Positions 7,019 through 16,834 are shown, numbered from the stretch's first letter. The stretch: 35,504 nucleotides of DNA from an uncultured Roseburia sp. (GCA_934307185.1 CAKRCJ010000001.1:1-35504), one strand, 5' to 3'. The notes: generated by a model from the sequence alone, not told the origin. Translations and numbers: made by a program.

Positions 7019-7057
7019 AAAATTGCGAAAGAAATTGAGAGGAGCAGAAAGAAAGCG

Positions 7058-8932
7058 ATGAACAATAATAATTCAGGCGCACAGTTTCAGCCGGATAAAG
7101 TCCTTTCTCATTTTAAAGCGGAATGGAAAGTATTGCTTCTGGTTACAATTTCCGGTCTGATTTATAATATCGGACTTCTTGCCGGACCGTGGTTTGAAGG
7201 AAAAATGACAGGAAGCCTTGTCGACATTTTAAGTGGGGCAGGGCAGTTTTCGGATATGCTTATTCTTGCCGTTGGTTATGTAATTGTGATTGCAATCGTA
7301 CAGATTTCAAGATACATTAAGCGTTTTTATGTCAGACGATTTTCGAACAATGTAAACCGCAGAATGAAGGAAATACTTTATGGCAGCCTTGTCCGCAAAA
7401 GCAGAACACAGATAAAAGAGGAGGGCGAAGGAAATGTCATGACAAAAGCGATCCTCGATGTGGATGACTGCGTGGAAGGCATGCGGAAATTTACGACAGA
7501 AATTTTTGATACCGGAGTGGCACTGACTGCGTATGCTGCCATGCTTTTTGTGTATGACTGGCGGCTTGCACTGCTCTGTCTCATTTTTCCACCGATTTCT
7601 TATATTACGGCGGAAAAAATGAAAAAAATGATTCAGAGAACCGGAGCAGCTTATAAACGGCAATCGGGAGCATTAAGTGCGGCTACGTTAGACCGTGCGG
7701 AAAATGCCATTACCTATCGTGTGTTCGGACAGGAAAAAGAAAGACAGATGGCATACGAAAAAAATCTGTCAGACTATGAAAAATCAGCGATAAAGGCAAA
7801 TATCTGGAATACATCAATGCCGCCGGTTTACCGGGTCATTTCCATGGCGGGTATTCTGTTTATTTTATATTTCGGGCAGAAAAACATTCTTGGTACAGGC
7901 TGGAAAAGCTGGACAATTGCAGCGTTTACCACTTATTTATCCTGTTTTATGAAGCTTTCGGTCAAATCCTCAAGTGCAGCAAAGCTATTTAACGCGGTAC
8001 ATAAAGCGCAGGTTTCCTGGAAAAGGATAAAACCGTTTTTAACTGTGCAAAAAGAAGCGGACGGAGGCAGAACAGATGAGGAGAACAGCAGTGGGGAAAG
8101 TTTAAAAAGTCACAAATCAGACCATAAGGCAGAAGAAAACAGTAAAATAAAACAGCTTAAAGTAAGTCATTTAAGCTTTGCTTACCCGGATGGAAAAGAG
8201 ATATTAAACGATATTTCCTTTACGGCAGAAGAAGGGCAGATTATTGGTATTACCGGAGCTGTGGCATGTGGAAAATCCACGCTTGGAAAAGCATTTTTAT
8301 GTGAGTATCCATATGAGGGACAGATTTTTATCGGGAACCGGGAGTTAAGCAGCATCAGCCCGAAAGAACGCACACAGATGATCGGTTATCTTGGACATGA
8401 TGCCGAACTTTTCAATGACACAGTGGAAAACAATATTTTAATGGGCGAAAATAAAAATCCGGATACATTTTTACAGGCGGTCTGCATGAGCAGGGAAGTG
8501 GAAGAAATGAAAGATGAAAAAAAGACATTTGTAGGAAATGGAGGTGTCCGTCTTTCCGGCGGCCAGGGAAAAAGACTTGCGCTTGCAAGAACGCTTTGCC
8601 ATGAAAGACCGGTGCTTATTTTAGATGACCCATTTTCTGCTTTGGATAAAAAAACGGAGACAGAAATATTTGCAAATTTAAAGGAAATGACAAAAGAAAA
8701 TATTGTAATTCTCATTTCACATCGTTTGTATTTATTCCCACAGATGGATAAGGTAATCTGGATGGAAAATGGAAAGGCACTTGCCGGAACACATGAGGAA
8801 TTGATGCATATCGTGCCGGAATATAAAAACTTATTCATGGAGCAGAGCGAAGAAGGTACAGAAAAAACAGAGCGCAAAAAAGCTGCTACGGAAAAATCAA
8901 AGACGGAGGGAGAAATATGTCATGAAAAATAA
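7058..8932 (+). CDS. ABC exporter half-transporter (permease-ATPase), degenerate-site subunit
   Basis: This type IV ABC exporter subunit (624 aa) has a six-helix membrane domain (about 20-330) followed by an ATPase domain (about 365-590). Walker A is GAVACGKST (400-408) and the signature LSGGQ is intact (499-503). Walker B is LILDD (520-524), with Asp524 where the catalytic Glu normally stands, and the H-loop His is 555. The Q-loop Gln appears to be His (YLGHDAELF). Together with its partner at 8922 this predicts an asymmetric heterodimer: its own Walker B faces the partner's poor signature, while its good LSGGQ serves the partner's active site. A charged linker rich in Glu, Ser and Lys (about 330-365) joins the domains. 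The next gene overlaps by 11 bases. The substrate is unknown; an export or resistance role is likely. Confidence 0.88.
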   Translation: MNNNNSGAQFQPDKVLSHFKAEWKVLLLVTISGLIYNIGLLAGPWFEGKMTGSLVDILSGAGQFSDMLILAVGYVIVIAIVQISRYIKRFYVRRFSNNVNRRMKEILYGSLVRKSRTQIKEEGEGNVMTKAILDVDDCVEGMRKFTTEIFDTGVALTAYAAMLFVYDWRLALLCLIFPPISYITAEKMKKMIQRTGAAYKRQSGALSAATLDRAENAITYRVFGQEKERQMAYEKNLSDYEKSAIKANIWNTSMPPVYRVISMAGILFILYFGQKNILGTGWKSWTIAAFTTYLSCFMKLSVKSSSAAKLFNAVHKAQVSWKRIKPFLTVQKEADGGRTDEENSSGESLKSHKSDHKAEENSKIKQLKVSHLSFAYPDGKEILNDISFTAEEGQIIGITGAVACGKSTLGKAFLCEYPYEGQIFIGNRELSSISPKERTQMIGYLGHDAELFNDTVENNILMGENKNPDTFLQAVCMSREVEEMKDEKKTFVGNGGVRLSGGQGKRLALARTLCHERPVLILDDPFSALDKKTETEIFANLKEMTKENIVILISHRLYLFPQMDKVIWMENGKALAGTHEELMHIVPEYKNLFMEQSEEGTEKTERKKAATEKSKTEGEICHEK

Positions 8933-10601
8933 CGGACATGTAAAAAATGTAATTTTTACAACGATAAAACAACAGAAAATTCTTTCCGCAGGCATTGTGA
9001 TTTCCGTAATTTTAGCTGTTGTGTGTGCTTTAATTCCGCCGCTTATTCTTGCAAAAATCGTGGATAGCATCACGGTGAAAAAAGCTGTTTCCTTTTGGGT
9101 ATTTCTGCTTTATTTTTTCATGCTTGCAATAACCGGAATGATGGAGGCGGCGAGAGAGGGGCTGCTTACCGTATTCGGACAGAAAATTACGCATGCCCTG
9201 CGCAGCAGTCTTATGGAAAAGTTTGTAAATCTTACGGCAGATAATATAAATAAACAAGAGCCGGGAACTCTCGTTTCGAGGTTTGTCGGAGATGTGGATA
9301 CCGTGGAAAATCTTTTTACCGCAGGAATTATCAGTATGTTTGCGGATGCCTGTAAAATCGTGAGTATTCTTGTTGTCATCTGGTATAAAAACAGTGGTCT
9401 GACTTTTATTTTACTGGTTATGCTGCCGTTTTTGTTCTGGTTTACAAGGCATGTGCAGAAAAATATGCTTTCTGCACAGATAGAAAACCGGAAGGCAGTG
9501 GGAAGGGCATCGGGACATGTGCCACAGACTTTACATAATATCCGCACCATTCACTGTCTTGCAAAAGAAGAATACATGGAAAAATGCTATGATAAATATA
9601 TCGGGGAAAGTTACCAGGCAATGGAAAAAACGAATTTTTATGATGCGGTATATTCGCCGGTCATTCTTATTTTAAATGCGGTTGTGGTTGCAATTGTCAT
9701 GCTGCTTTCTGCATCTGGAAATCCGTCGGTACTGACTTTCTTTGGAATGTCTGCAGGAACAGCGGTTGCAGTAATAAACTATATTTCACAGATTTTTTCA
9801 CCGGTTGAAAGCCTTGGTATGGAAATTCAGACCATTCAGTCTGCAATTGCAGGCATTCACCGGATTAACGAATTTTTTGCATTAGAGGAAAAAGAAAATA
9901 CGACAATTGCAAGACAAAATGCAAAACAGGAGAAAACCGTAGAACCTTCAGGGGATAATAAAGAAGAAAAAATAGAAGACGTTCCTTTTGTGGAATTTCG
10001 TGATGTAACGTTTGGTTATGATGAACAAAATGTATTTGAACATCTGAATTTTAAAGTCATGGACGGGGAACAGGTGACACTTTTAGGACGTACCGGTGCA
10101 GGAAAAAGTACAATATTAAAACTTTTGCTCGGACTTTATGAACCTAAGAAAGGAGAAGTGTTCATTCATGGTGTGCCTGCGGCAGAAATAAAAGAGGAGG
10201 AAAGAAGAAAGCTTTTCGGTTATGTGGAACAGTCTTTTCATATGGTTTCTGGAACTGTCAGAGAGCAGATTACGCTGTATGATGAGAGTATTTCAGAGGA
10301 AAATGTGCGGACCGTTGCAGAGCTTACCGGTTTAAGGGAAGCAATTGAAAGTCTTGAAAATGGATATGATACTTACTGTACACCGGAGCTGTTTTCACAG
10401 GGACAGTGGCAGCTATTGTCCATTGCAAGAGCGGCAGTGGCACAACCGGCGTTGCTTCTGCTTGATGAAATTACGGCGAACCTTGATGCAGATACAGAAA
10501 AATCTGTATTACAGGCATTGAAGTGTGTCGCCAAAAACCGTACCGTAATTTCTATTTCTCACAGGGCATCAGCAGAAATGGGACGGAAGCAATTCATCTG
10601 A
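8922..10601 (+). CDS. ABC exporter half-transporter, catalytic-site subunit, C-terminally truncated
   Basis: This is the partner of the preceding exporter subunit (559 aa), starting inside its last codons behind a GGAGGGAG site. It has a six-helix membrane domain (about 15-310) and an ATPase domain from about 350. Walker A is GRTGAGKST (389-397) and the Q-loop VEQSF is present. The signature is degenerate (FSQGQ, 491-495 in place of LSGGQ), Walker B is LLLLDE with Glu516, and the H-loop His is 547. Only 12 residues follow the H-loop (RASAEMGRKQFI); relatives continue for about 30-40 residues (ADRI..L..G.I.E.G). The last 43 bases overlap the 3' end of an araC-type gene on the other strand, suggesting a rearrangement joined the two. 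Function may survive because the catalytic motifs are kept. Confidence 0.85.
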   Translation: MKNNGHVKNVIFTTIKQQKILSAGIVISVILAVVCALIPPLILAKIVDSITVKKAVSFWVFLLYFFMLAITGMMEAAREGLLTVFGQKITHALRSSLMEKFVNLTADNINKQEPGTLVSRFVGDVDTVENLFTAGIISMFADACKIVSILVVIWYKNSGLTFILLVMLPFLFWFTRHVQKNMLSAQIENRKAVGRASGHVPQTLHNIRTIHCLAKEEYMEKCYDKYIGESYQAMEKTNFYDAVYSPVILILNAVVVAIVMLLSASGNPSVLTFFGMSAGTAVAVINYISQIFSPVESLGMEIQTIQSAIAGIHRINEFFALEEKENTTIARQNAKQEKTVEPSGDNKEEKIEDVPFVEFRDVTFGYDEQNVFEHLNFKVMDGEQVTLLGRTGAGKSTILKLLLGLYEPKKGEVFIHGVPAAEIKEEERRKLFGYVEQSFHMVSGTVREQITLYDESISEENVRTVAELTGLREAIESLENGYDTYCTPELFSQGQWQLLSIARAAVAQPALLLLDEITANLDADTEKSVLQALKCVAKNRTVISISHRASAEMGRKQFI

Positions 10602-11473
10602 TATTGTTTTGGCGAAATATGCAGATGCTTTTGAAACTGTTTAATAAAATAACTGGTAGTACAAAAACCGACAGAAGCTGCTATTTCCGTAACATTTAGT
10701 GTTGTGGAAACAAGCAGCTTTTCTGCTTCACGAATACGGATGTAGTTCAAATAATCGTTAAACTTCATGTGCATGAGACGGTTAAAACTTCTTGAAAAGT
10801 AGCTGTAGCTTAAGTTACACAATTTTGCCATTTCTGATGCATGGATTGGCTGTTCGTAATGTTTTAGCATATAAGTTAAAGCAGGAGAAAGCTCCTGTTT
10901 TAAATTATTATCTTCAAAAGCAGGAAATAAAGTATTATTTTGTCCGGCATGCCAGTAACGCAGTAACCATAAATAAATACCGCCGATATGATTTTTTATG
11001 GCAAGCTCATAACCATATTCCTGTTCGTCTGCTTCTTTTATGATATCCTGCATGAGTTGTGGAACAGAAGCATGCTGGCTGTTTAAAATGGCAGCAGGAA
11101 TTACCTTTTCATGAACACTGTTTTCGGTAATAAAAGGAAGTAAGTACTTTAATTCAAAATGGTTTTGGCTCATGCCATCATAAATTAATTCAGGGAGAAA
11201 GCGCACGACAATATAAGCCCCGCCATTTTCCGAAAGTGCATCAATCTGGTGGACTTCTCTGGAATTAATCAGAACAAAGTCTCCGGTAGCAAATTCGTGA
11301 TAATTTCCATTTAAGTAAATTCGGAAATTTCCAGACAGTGCATATAACATTTCAATGTAATAATGAAAATGTGCAGGAAATACATTTCCAGATTTTTCAG
11401 CTGTTTGAATGTGACATAAATATTGGCAGGCAATACCGTCAATATATAATTTTTCCTCTTCCGGATAATTCAT
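10559..11473 (-). CDS. AraC-family transcriptional regulator with cupin sensor domain
   Basis: The protein (304 aa) has an N-terminal cupin-type sensor domain (about 10-160; FPAHFHYYIEMLYALSGNFRIYLNG, then GDFVLINSREVHQI). Two helix-turn-helix motifs form the C-terminal AraC domain (about 205-295): ASEMAKLCNLSYSYFSRSFN, and VTEIAASVGFCTTSYFIKQF ending HISPKQY. Such proteins usually activate sugar genes when a sugar fills the cupin pocket. It diverges from the GH3 glycosidase 125 bases away, its likely target. The start at 11473 has GGAGG six bases upstream. Its last 14 codons overlap the truncated end of the ABC gene on the opposite strand, but its own domain is complete. This is not AraR of the arabinose operon, which is a separate gene here. 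Confidence 0.9.
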   Translation of the reverse strand: MNYPEEEKLYIDGIACQYLCHIQTAEKSGNVFPAHFHYYIEMLYALSGNFRIYLNGNYHEFATGDFVLINSREVHQIDALSENGGAYIVVRFLPELIYDGMSQNHFELKYLLPFITENSVHEKVIPAAILNSQHASVPQLMQDIIKEADEQEYGYELAIKNHIGGIYLWLLRYWHAGQNNTLFPAFEDNNLKQELSPALTYMLKHYEQPIHASEMAKLCNLSYSYFSRSFNRLMHMKFNDYLNYIRIREAEKLLVSTTLNVTEIAASVGFCTTSYFIKQFQKHLHISPKQYQMNCFRPISADAL

Positions 11474-11597
11474 AAGAAACCTCCGATGACAAAATTGTTA
11501 TATTTTTGGATAGAAAAATTATAGCATGAGACAAAACATTTTACTAGAATATATGTAGAAAAAAACAGAAAACAGATAGAAAAAGATGGAGGACATT

Positions 11598-14384
11598 ATG
11601 GAGAAGAGTACAATCGGAATTCCAATTGAGGGATTTGGCATATATTGCAGAGCGGCAGCCGCAGAAGGAGCCGTTTTGTTAAAAAATGAAGGGAATATGC
11701 TTCCACTAAAGAAAGAGGAAATGGTCTCTGTTTTTGGAAGATGTCAGTTTGAGACTTACCGCAGTGGAACCGGTTCTGGTGGAGCGGTAAATGTGCCGTA
11801 TGCGGTCAATATTTATGACGCAATGAAAGCGAGTGGAGACTTTACCATAAATGAAGAACTTGCAGAGGTTTACAGGGAATGGTTAAAGGAACATCCTTTT
11901 GACAATGGCGGAGGCGGCTGGGCAGCAGAGCCGTGGCATCAGAAAGAGATGGTTATTACAGAAAAACTGGCAGAGGAGGCAGGGAAAAAGTCTTCAAAGG
12001 CCATTTTTATTATAGGGCGTACCGCAGGAGAGGATAAAGATTATGCCAATGAAGCAGGCAGTTATCTTTTAACACCGGAAGAACTGGAAAATCTGCGTGT
12101 GCTGACCGCGTACTTCAATCAGGTGGCGGTTCTTTTAAATGTATCAAATATCATTGATATGAGCTGGGTGAATAATCCTTCTTATAAAGACCACATATGC
12201 TCTGTTCTTTACATCTGGCAGGGAGGCATGGAAGGCGGTAATGCAGTTGCAGACCTTTTAAGTGGAAAAGTATCACCGAGTGGAAAATTAACGGATACAA
12301 TTGCAAAATCACTGGCAGATTATCCATCAGCAAATGATTTTGGCGATACTGTACGTAATTTTTATACAGAGGATATTTATGTTGGTTACCGGTATTTTGA
12401 AACGTTTTGTCCAGAGAAAGTGCTGTATGAGTTTGGATTTGGACTTTCTTATTCTAAGTTTGATATCAAAATTCTTGGTGCAGAGACTGTTGCAGAAAAA
12501 GCGGCAGGGGAAGCAGTCAGGATTAAAGTTTGTGTGACAAACACAGGCGGCTGTAAGGGGAAAGAAGTCGTACAGGTTTATGTGCAGGCACCGCAGGGGG
12601 CGCTTGGAAAACCGGTAAAGGAGTTAAAGGCATTTGCAAAAACAAAGGAGCTGGAACCAGGCGAAAAACAGGAAATCACACTTTGCATTCCGGTAAAATC
12701 ACTTGCTTCTTATGATGATTCCGGTGTGACCGGTCATAAATCCTGCTATGTATTAGAGGCAGGAAACTATATTTTCCATGTTGGAAACAATGTCCGTAAT
12801 ACGCAGACAGCAGACGTGGATAAAAAAGGTGCATATGAAGTAAAGGAGCTTTGTGTAACAGAAGCTTTGCAGGAAGCACTTGCTCCGGTAGAAGATTTTT
12901 TACGTATTCGTCCGGCAAAAGTGGATGGAAGCGGTGTTTATGAAGCTGCAAGGGAAGCTGTGCCAAAACAGACGATAGATTTAAAACAGCGGATAAGGGA
13001 AAATCTTCCGGAACAGTTAGAAATAACCGGTGATCGTGGAATCTGTTTTTCAGATGTTTTAAGTGGAAAAGAAAAATTGGATACATTTATTGCACAATTA
13101 AACAAAGAGGAGCTTGCAACAATTGTGAGAGGAGAGGGAATGAGCAGCCCGAAGGTAACGCCTGGAACGGCTTCAGCATTTGGTGGAGTCAGTGACAGAC
13201 TTTATGAATACGGAATTCCGGTTGCATGCTGTGCAGACGGACCATCCGGTATTCGTATGGAAAGCGGCTTAAAAGCAACACAGCTTCCGATTGGAACACT
13301 GCTTGCATGTTCTTTTAATATTCCAATGATGGAAGAATTGTATGTGCTGGAAGGAAAAGAGCTGGTTGCAAATCAAGTGGATACTCTGCTTGGACCGGGT
13401 ATTAATATTCATCGTTATCCGTTAAACGGACGTAATTTTGAGTATTTCAGTGAGGATCCGTATGTGACAGGATGCTTTGCAGCAGCGGTTACAAGAGGAA
13501 TAAAAAAAGGCGGCTCTTTTGCAACAGTAAAGCATTTTGCTGCAAATAATCAGGAGACAGCAAGACATACGGCAGACTCTGTTGTGTCCGAGCGCGCACT
13601 TCGTGAAATATATTTAAAAGGCTTTGAAATCGCGGTAAAAGAGGGCGAAGCAGCTTCTATTATGACATCCTATAATCCGATTAATGGACACTGGACAGCA
13701 TCTGATTACGACCTGAACACGACCATTCTCCGTAAAGAATGGGGATATAAGGGAATTGTTATGACAGACTGGTGGGCAAGCGTCAATGATGTCATAGAGG
13801 GCGGTAAACAAAATCATCATTCGCTTTCTTCGATGATTCGTTCCCAGAATGATTTATATATGGTTGTCAATAATAATGGCGCGGAGATTAATGCAATGGG
13901 GGATGACCTTTTAGAGGCACTGGACAATGGAAAACTTACAATCGGGGAATTGCAGCGTTCAGCAAAAAATATCTGCCGTTTTATTTTGAATGCTCCGGTT
14001 ATGAAACGTCCGTTAAGACCATTAGAGGAAGTAAAAGTGTATGAGCCATTAAAAGAAGCAGCAGGCGATGAGAAAGTGCCGGATGGCGTGGGAGAAATTA
14101 AAATTGTGCCGGAGGATAAAAAAGCACAGAAAATTTATGTAAACCAATCAGGCATTTATAATATGTTAGTAAAATTTGTTTCTCCACAGTCAAATCTGGC
14201 GCAGGCAGCTGCAAATCTGTATATTAATGATAAATTATTCTTCACATTGCAGACCAGTGGTACCGAGGGCAGACCGAATATACAAAAGATTTGCCGTCTG
14301 GAATTAAAAGAGGGATATTACGAAATCAAAACAGAAGTTGTGAAGCCGAAGCTTGAGCTTGAGTGGGTGGAGATTCGGAAATAA
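11598..14384 (+). CDS. Glycoside hydrolase family 3 enzyme, permuted domain order
   Basis: This is a retaining glycosidase of GH3 (beta-glucosidase, beta-xylosidase or similar), 928 aa, without a signal peptide, so cytoplasmic. The usual order is reversed: the alpha/beta-sandwich domain comes first (about 10-275; AAAEGAVLLKNEG, GRTAGEDKDYANEAGSYLLT, YEFGFGLSYS). A fibronectin-III-like domain follows (about 290-400; GKEVVQVYVQAP, KELKAFAK), then the TIM-barrel (about 490-800). Barrel motifs are GPGINIHRYPLNGRNFEYFS, KHFAANNQE and VMTDWWA, with nucleophile Asp724. A beta-rich tail (about 820-928) may bind sugar. This inverted order is known from Ruminococcus albus and Butyrivibrio glucosidases. 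I prefer ATG 11598 (GGAGG five bases upstream) over ATG 11586. The divergent AraC-type gene probably regulates it. Convergence with the ara operon makes a pentose-linked role possible. Confidence 0.9.
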   Translation: MEKSTIGIPIEGFGIYCRAAAAEGAVLLKNEGNMLPLKKEEMVSVFGRCQFETYRSGTGSGGAVNVPYAVNIYDAMKASGDFTINEELAEVYREWLKEHPFDNGGGGWAAEPWHQKEMVITEKLAEEAGKKSSKAIFIIGRTAGEDKDYANEAGSYLLTPEELENLRVLTAYFNQVAVLLNVSNIIDMSWVNNPSYKDHICSVLYIWQGGMEGGNAVADLLSGKVSPSGKLTDTIAKSLADYPSANDFGDTVRNFYTEDIYVGYRYFETFCPEKVLYEFGFGLSYSKFDIKILGAETVAEKAAGEAVRIKVCVTNTGGCKGKEVVQVYVQAPQGALGKPVKELKAFAKTKELEPGEKQEITLCIPVKSLASYDDSGVTGHKSCYVLEAGNYIFHVGNNVRNTQTADVDKKGAYEVKELCVTEALQEALAPVEDFLRIRPAKVDGSGVYEAAREAVPKQTIDLKQRIRENLPEQLEITGDRGICFSDVLSGKEKLDTFIAQLNKEELATIVRGEGMSSPKVTPGTASAFGGVSDRLYEYGIPVACCADGPSGIRMESGLKATQLPIGTLLACSFNIPMMEELYVLEGKELVANQVDTLLGPGINIHRYPLNGRNFEYFSEDPYVTGCFAAAVTRGIKKGGSFATVKHFAANNQETARHTADSVVSERALREIYLKGFEIAVKEGEAASIMTSYNPINGHWTASDYDLNTTILRKEWGYKGIVMTDWWASVNDVIEGGKQNHHSLSSMIRSQNDLYMVVNNNGAEINAMGDDLLEALDNGKLTIGELQRSAKNICRFILNAPVMKRPLRPLEEVKVYEPLKEAAGDEKVPDGVGEIKIVPEDKKAQKIYVNQSGIYNMLVKFVSPQSNLAQAAANLYINDKLFFTLQTSGTEGRPNIQKICRLELKEGYYEIKTEVVKPKLELEWVEIRK

Positions 14385-14424
14385 GCTGATTTTCGAATAA
14401 TCCGGATATTTATGAGCAGTACAA

Positions 14425-14481
14425 AAGGGACTGCCGCATTAGCAGGAATATATACAGGAATTACTGATGCGGCAGTCCCTT
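14425..14481. terminator. Bidirectional hairpin between the GH3 gene and the ara operon
   Basis: A perfect 15-bp stem (AAGGGACTGCCGCAT at 14425-14439 with its complement at 14467-14481) encloses a 27-base loop. It lies between two convergent genes and can stop transcripts from both sides. The loop is longer than in simple terminators. The repeat copy at 14488 adds a second weaker hairpin followed by a T-run. Confidence 0.6.
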
Positions 14482-14487
14482 AAATTC

Positions 14488-14530
14488 ATGACAATAGAAT
14501 GTTTGCGGAGCGTGTACTCTATTGTTATTT
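14488..14530. repeat. Short dispersed palindromic repeat, copy 2
   Basis: This begins ATGACAATAGAATG and shares the core GTTTGCGGAGCGT with copy 1 at 2823-2862. Here the arms are ACAATAGA and TCTATTGT, a perfect 8-bp stem. Differences from copy 1 in the right arm improve pairing, as expected of a structured element. T-rich sequence follows. It touches the stop codon of the ribulokinase gene. Confidence 0.6.
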
Positions 14531-16123
14531 TTACATATTTTCTACCGCAGCACGTTCGATTGACAGTCCTTTGGTATAGCGTTTCATAAATTGTTCAAAG
14601 CCTTCGACGTCTTTTGGGTCAGGTTCTGCTTTGGTTCCGGTGTTGCCTTTAAATACATGGTCGACAAGATAAGCATCTAAAGTCTCGCCGTCTTTTTTAT
14701 TTACCATGTAGGAGGCAAGAAGTGCCATTCCCCAGGCACCGCCTTCGCCTGCTGTTTCCATGACGGAAACCGGTGTATTTAAGGCAGCGGCGAGAATATT
14801 CTGACCGACACCTTTTGTTTTAAAGAGACCGCCGTGTCCGAAAATTTCGTCAATTTTTACCCCTTCTTCTTTGATTAAAATGTCCAGACCTGTTTTTAAA
14901 ACAGCAAGGGAGGAATACAGGTTGGTACGCATAAAGTTTGCAAGGGTAAAGGAGCTTTCAGGAGTTCTTACAAACAGCGGACGGCCTTCTTCAAAGCCTG
15001 TAATATGTTCGCCGGAAAAATAGTTGTAAGCTAAAAGACCACCGCAGTCTGAGTTCCCTTCCATTGCTTTGTGATAAAGGGTGCCGTATAAATCATTCAT
15101 ATCCATTTCAATTCCGGCAGCTTTGGCAAATTCATGGAAAAGATTTACCCATGCATTTAAGTCAGAGGTACAGTTGTTGCAGTGAGCCATTGCAACGAGG
15201 TTTCCGGTCGGAGTGGTAACGAGGTCAATCTCATCATGGACTTCCTTTAAGTCCTGCTCTAAAACGACCATTCCAAATACGGAGGTTCCGGCGGAAACGT
15301 TACCGGTGCGGACAGCGACACTGTTGGTAGCAGTCATTCCGGTTCCGGCATCTCCTTCCGCAGGGGCAATTTTAACGCCGGCTTTTAAATTGCCGGAAAC
15401 ATCTAATTTTTTTGCACCCTCTTCGGTAAGGTATCCGGCAGTCTCACCGGCAAGGGCAGCTTTTGGAAGCAGCTCTCTTAAATGGAAGGAATATCCCATA
15501 GAAGCAGCTTTCTCATCAAACTGCTGAAGCATATGTTCATTGTAGTCTTTGGTCTGAATGTCGATTGGGAACATTCCGGAGGCTTCTCCGATACCGATTA
15601 CTTTTTCACCGGTCATCTGCCAGTTGATATAGCCTGCCAGGGTGAGCAGGGAATCAATTTTTTCCAGATGAGGTTCTTTTTTTAACATAGCCTGGTAAAG
15701 GTGCGCCACACTCCAGCGCTGTGGAATATGATAATGGAACAGCTTTGTCAATTCCCCGGAAGCCTCTCCGGTAATGGTATTTCTCCAGGTACGGAAAGGA
15801 ACGAGAAGTGTTCCTTCTTTGTCAAAAGCCATATATCCGTGCATCATGGCAGAAAAACCAAGAGCTGCAAGGTTTGTAATGGTGCAGTCATATTTTTCTT
15901 TTACATCTTTTAAAAGATTGCTGTAGCAGTCCTGTAACCCGTTCCAGATGGCATCTAAGCTGTAGGTCCAGATACCGTCTGAAAGCTCATTCTCCCAGTC
16001 GTGGTTTCCCTGTGCAATTGGTTCATTGTCCGGTCCGATCAATACCCCTTTTATTCGCGTGGAGCCAAACTCAATACCAAGGACGGCTTTTCCACTCTCA
16101 ATATATTCTTTATAGTCTGCCAT
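14531..16123 (-). CDS. araB: FGGY-family carbohydrate kinase, probable L-ribulokinase
   Basis: The likely reaction is ATP-dependent phosphorylation of L-ribulose to L-ribulose 5-phosphate. The protein (530 aa) has the FGGY fold: [17 protein letters not shown] near the N-terminus is the phosphate-binding loop, [13 protein letters not shown] follows, and the C-terminal ATPase half has [13 protein letters not shown] and [24 protein letters not shown]. Function is inferred from position as the last gene of araA-tal-araD-kinase. The N-terminus does not look like Bacillus AraB; it may be the non-orthologous clostridial ribulokinase (called AraK in Clostridium acetobutylicum), so the symbol describes the role. 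AAAGGAG lies seven bases before the ATG. It is 15 bases from araD. Confidence 0.82.
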   Translation of the reverse strand: MADYKEYIESGKAVLGIEFGSTRIKGVLIGPDNEPIAQGNHDWENELSDGIWTYSLDAIWNGLQDCYSNLLKDVKEKYDCTITNLAALGFSAMMHGYMAFDKEGTLLVPFRTWRNTITGEASGELTKLFHYHIPQRWSVAHLYQAMLKKEPHLEKIDSLLTLAGYINWQMTGEKVIGIGEASGMFPIDIQTKDYNEHMLQQFDEKAASMGYSFHLRELLPKAALAGETAGYLTEEGAKKLDVSGNLKAGVKIAPAEGDAGTGMTATNSVAVRTGNVSAGTSVFGMVVLEQDLKEVHDEIDLVTTPTGNLVAMAHCNNCTSDLNAWVNLFHEFAKAAGIEMDMNDLYGTLYHKAMEGNSDCGGLLAYNYFSGEHITGFEEGRPLFVRTPESSFTLANFMRTNLYSSLAVLKTGLDILIKEEGVKIDEIFGHGGLFKTKGVGQNILAAALNTPVSVMETAGEGGAWGMALLASYMVNKKDGETLDAYLVDHVFKGNTGTKAEPDPKDVEGFEQFMKRYTKGLSIERAAVENM

Positions 16124-16138
16124 AGAGGTTCTCCTTTA

Positions 16139-16834
16139 TTAATTTTGTCCATAATAAGCGTTTGCACCGTGTTTCCGGAAGAAATGTTTATCCCGGATAC
16201 AGTCTGGTGCAGGCTTTACTTGTGGGTTGATAAGCTCTGTTTTGGCTGCCATTTTTGCAACTTCCTCTAAGACAACCGCATTATGCACTGCTTCTGCGGC
16301 ATCTTTTCCCCAGGTGAAAGGTCCGTGGTTAGTGCACAAAACACCCGGCGTATGCATTGGATTGATACCGCGTGTCTCAAAAGTTTCAATGATGACAAGT
16401 CCGGTATTTTTTTCATAGGCACAATCAATTTCCTCCGGTGTCAGATTTCTGGCACATGGAATTGGTCCGTAAAAATAATCTGCATGTGTAGTTCCGTAAA
16501 GCGGGATATCACGTCCTGCCTGTGCCCAGGAAGTTGCTTCCGGGGAGTGGGTATGTACGATACCGCCGATTTCCGGGTATTTTTTATATAATTCAAGATG
16601 TGTTGGTGTGTCAGAACTTGGTTTATAAGTTCCTTCGATTTTATTTCCCGAAAGGTCCATGACAACCATATCCTCCGGTGTTAATTTGTCGTAATCAACA
16701 CCGCTTGGTTTGATGACAAAATAGCCGCTTTCCCGGTCAATTCCGCTGACATTTCCCCAGGTATAAGTGATAAGTCCGCGTCTTGGAAGCTCCATATTTG
16801 CCTCATAGACCTGTTTTTTTAATTCTTCTAACAT
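16139..16834 (-). CDS. araD: L-ribulose-5-phosphate 4-epimerase
   Basis: This enzyme converts L-ribulose 5-phosphate to D-xylulose 5-phosphate by retro-aldol cleavage at a zinc site, feeding arabinose into the pentose phosphate pathway. It has 231 aa, the normal length, of the class II aldolase/epimerase family. Visible motifs are [29 protein letters not shown] (Asp75, catalytic in the family), the zinc ligands HTHS (His94, His96) and a third His in TNHGPF, and the C-terminal YYGQ whose Tyr is catalytic in E. coli AraD. AAAGGA lies eight bases before the ATG. The gene sits between tal and the kinase in the leftward operon. Confidence 0.95.
   Translation of the reverse strand: MLEELKKQVYEANMELPRRGLITYTWGNVSGIDRESGYFVIKPSGVDYDKLTPEDMVVMDLSGNKIEGTYKPSSDTPTHLELYKKYPEIGGIVHTHSPEATSWAQAGRDIPLYGTTHADYFYGPIPCARNLTPEEIDCAYEKNTGLVIIETFETRGINPMHTPGVLCTNHGPFTWGKDAAEAVHNAVVLEEVAKMAAKTELINPQVKPAPDCIRDKHFFRKHGANAYYGQN

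Noticed and set aside
11586..11597. Upstream ATG for the GH3 gene
   Set aside because: Its first codons contain the GGAGG that is correctly spaced for the ATG at 11598.
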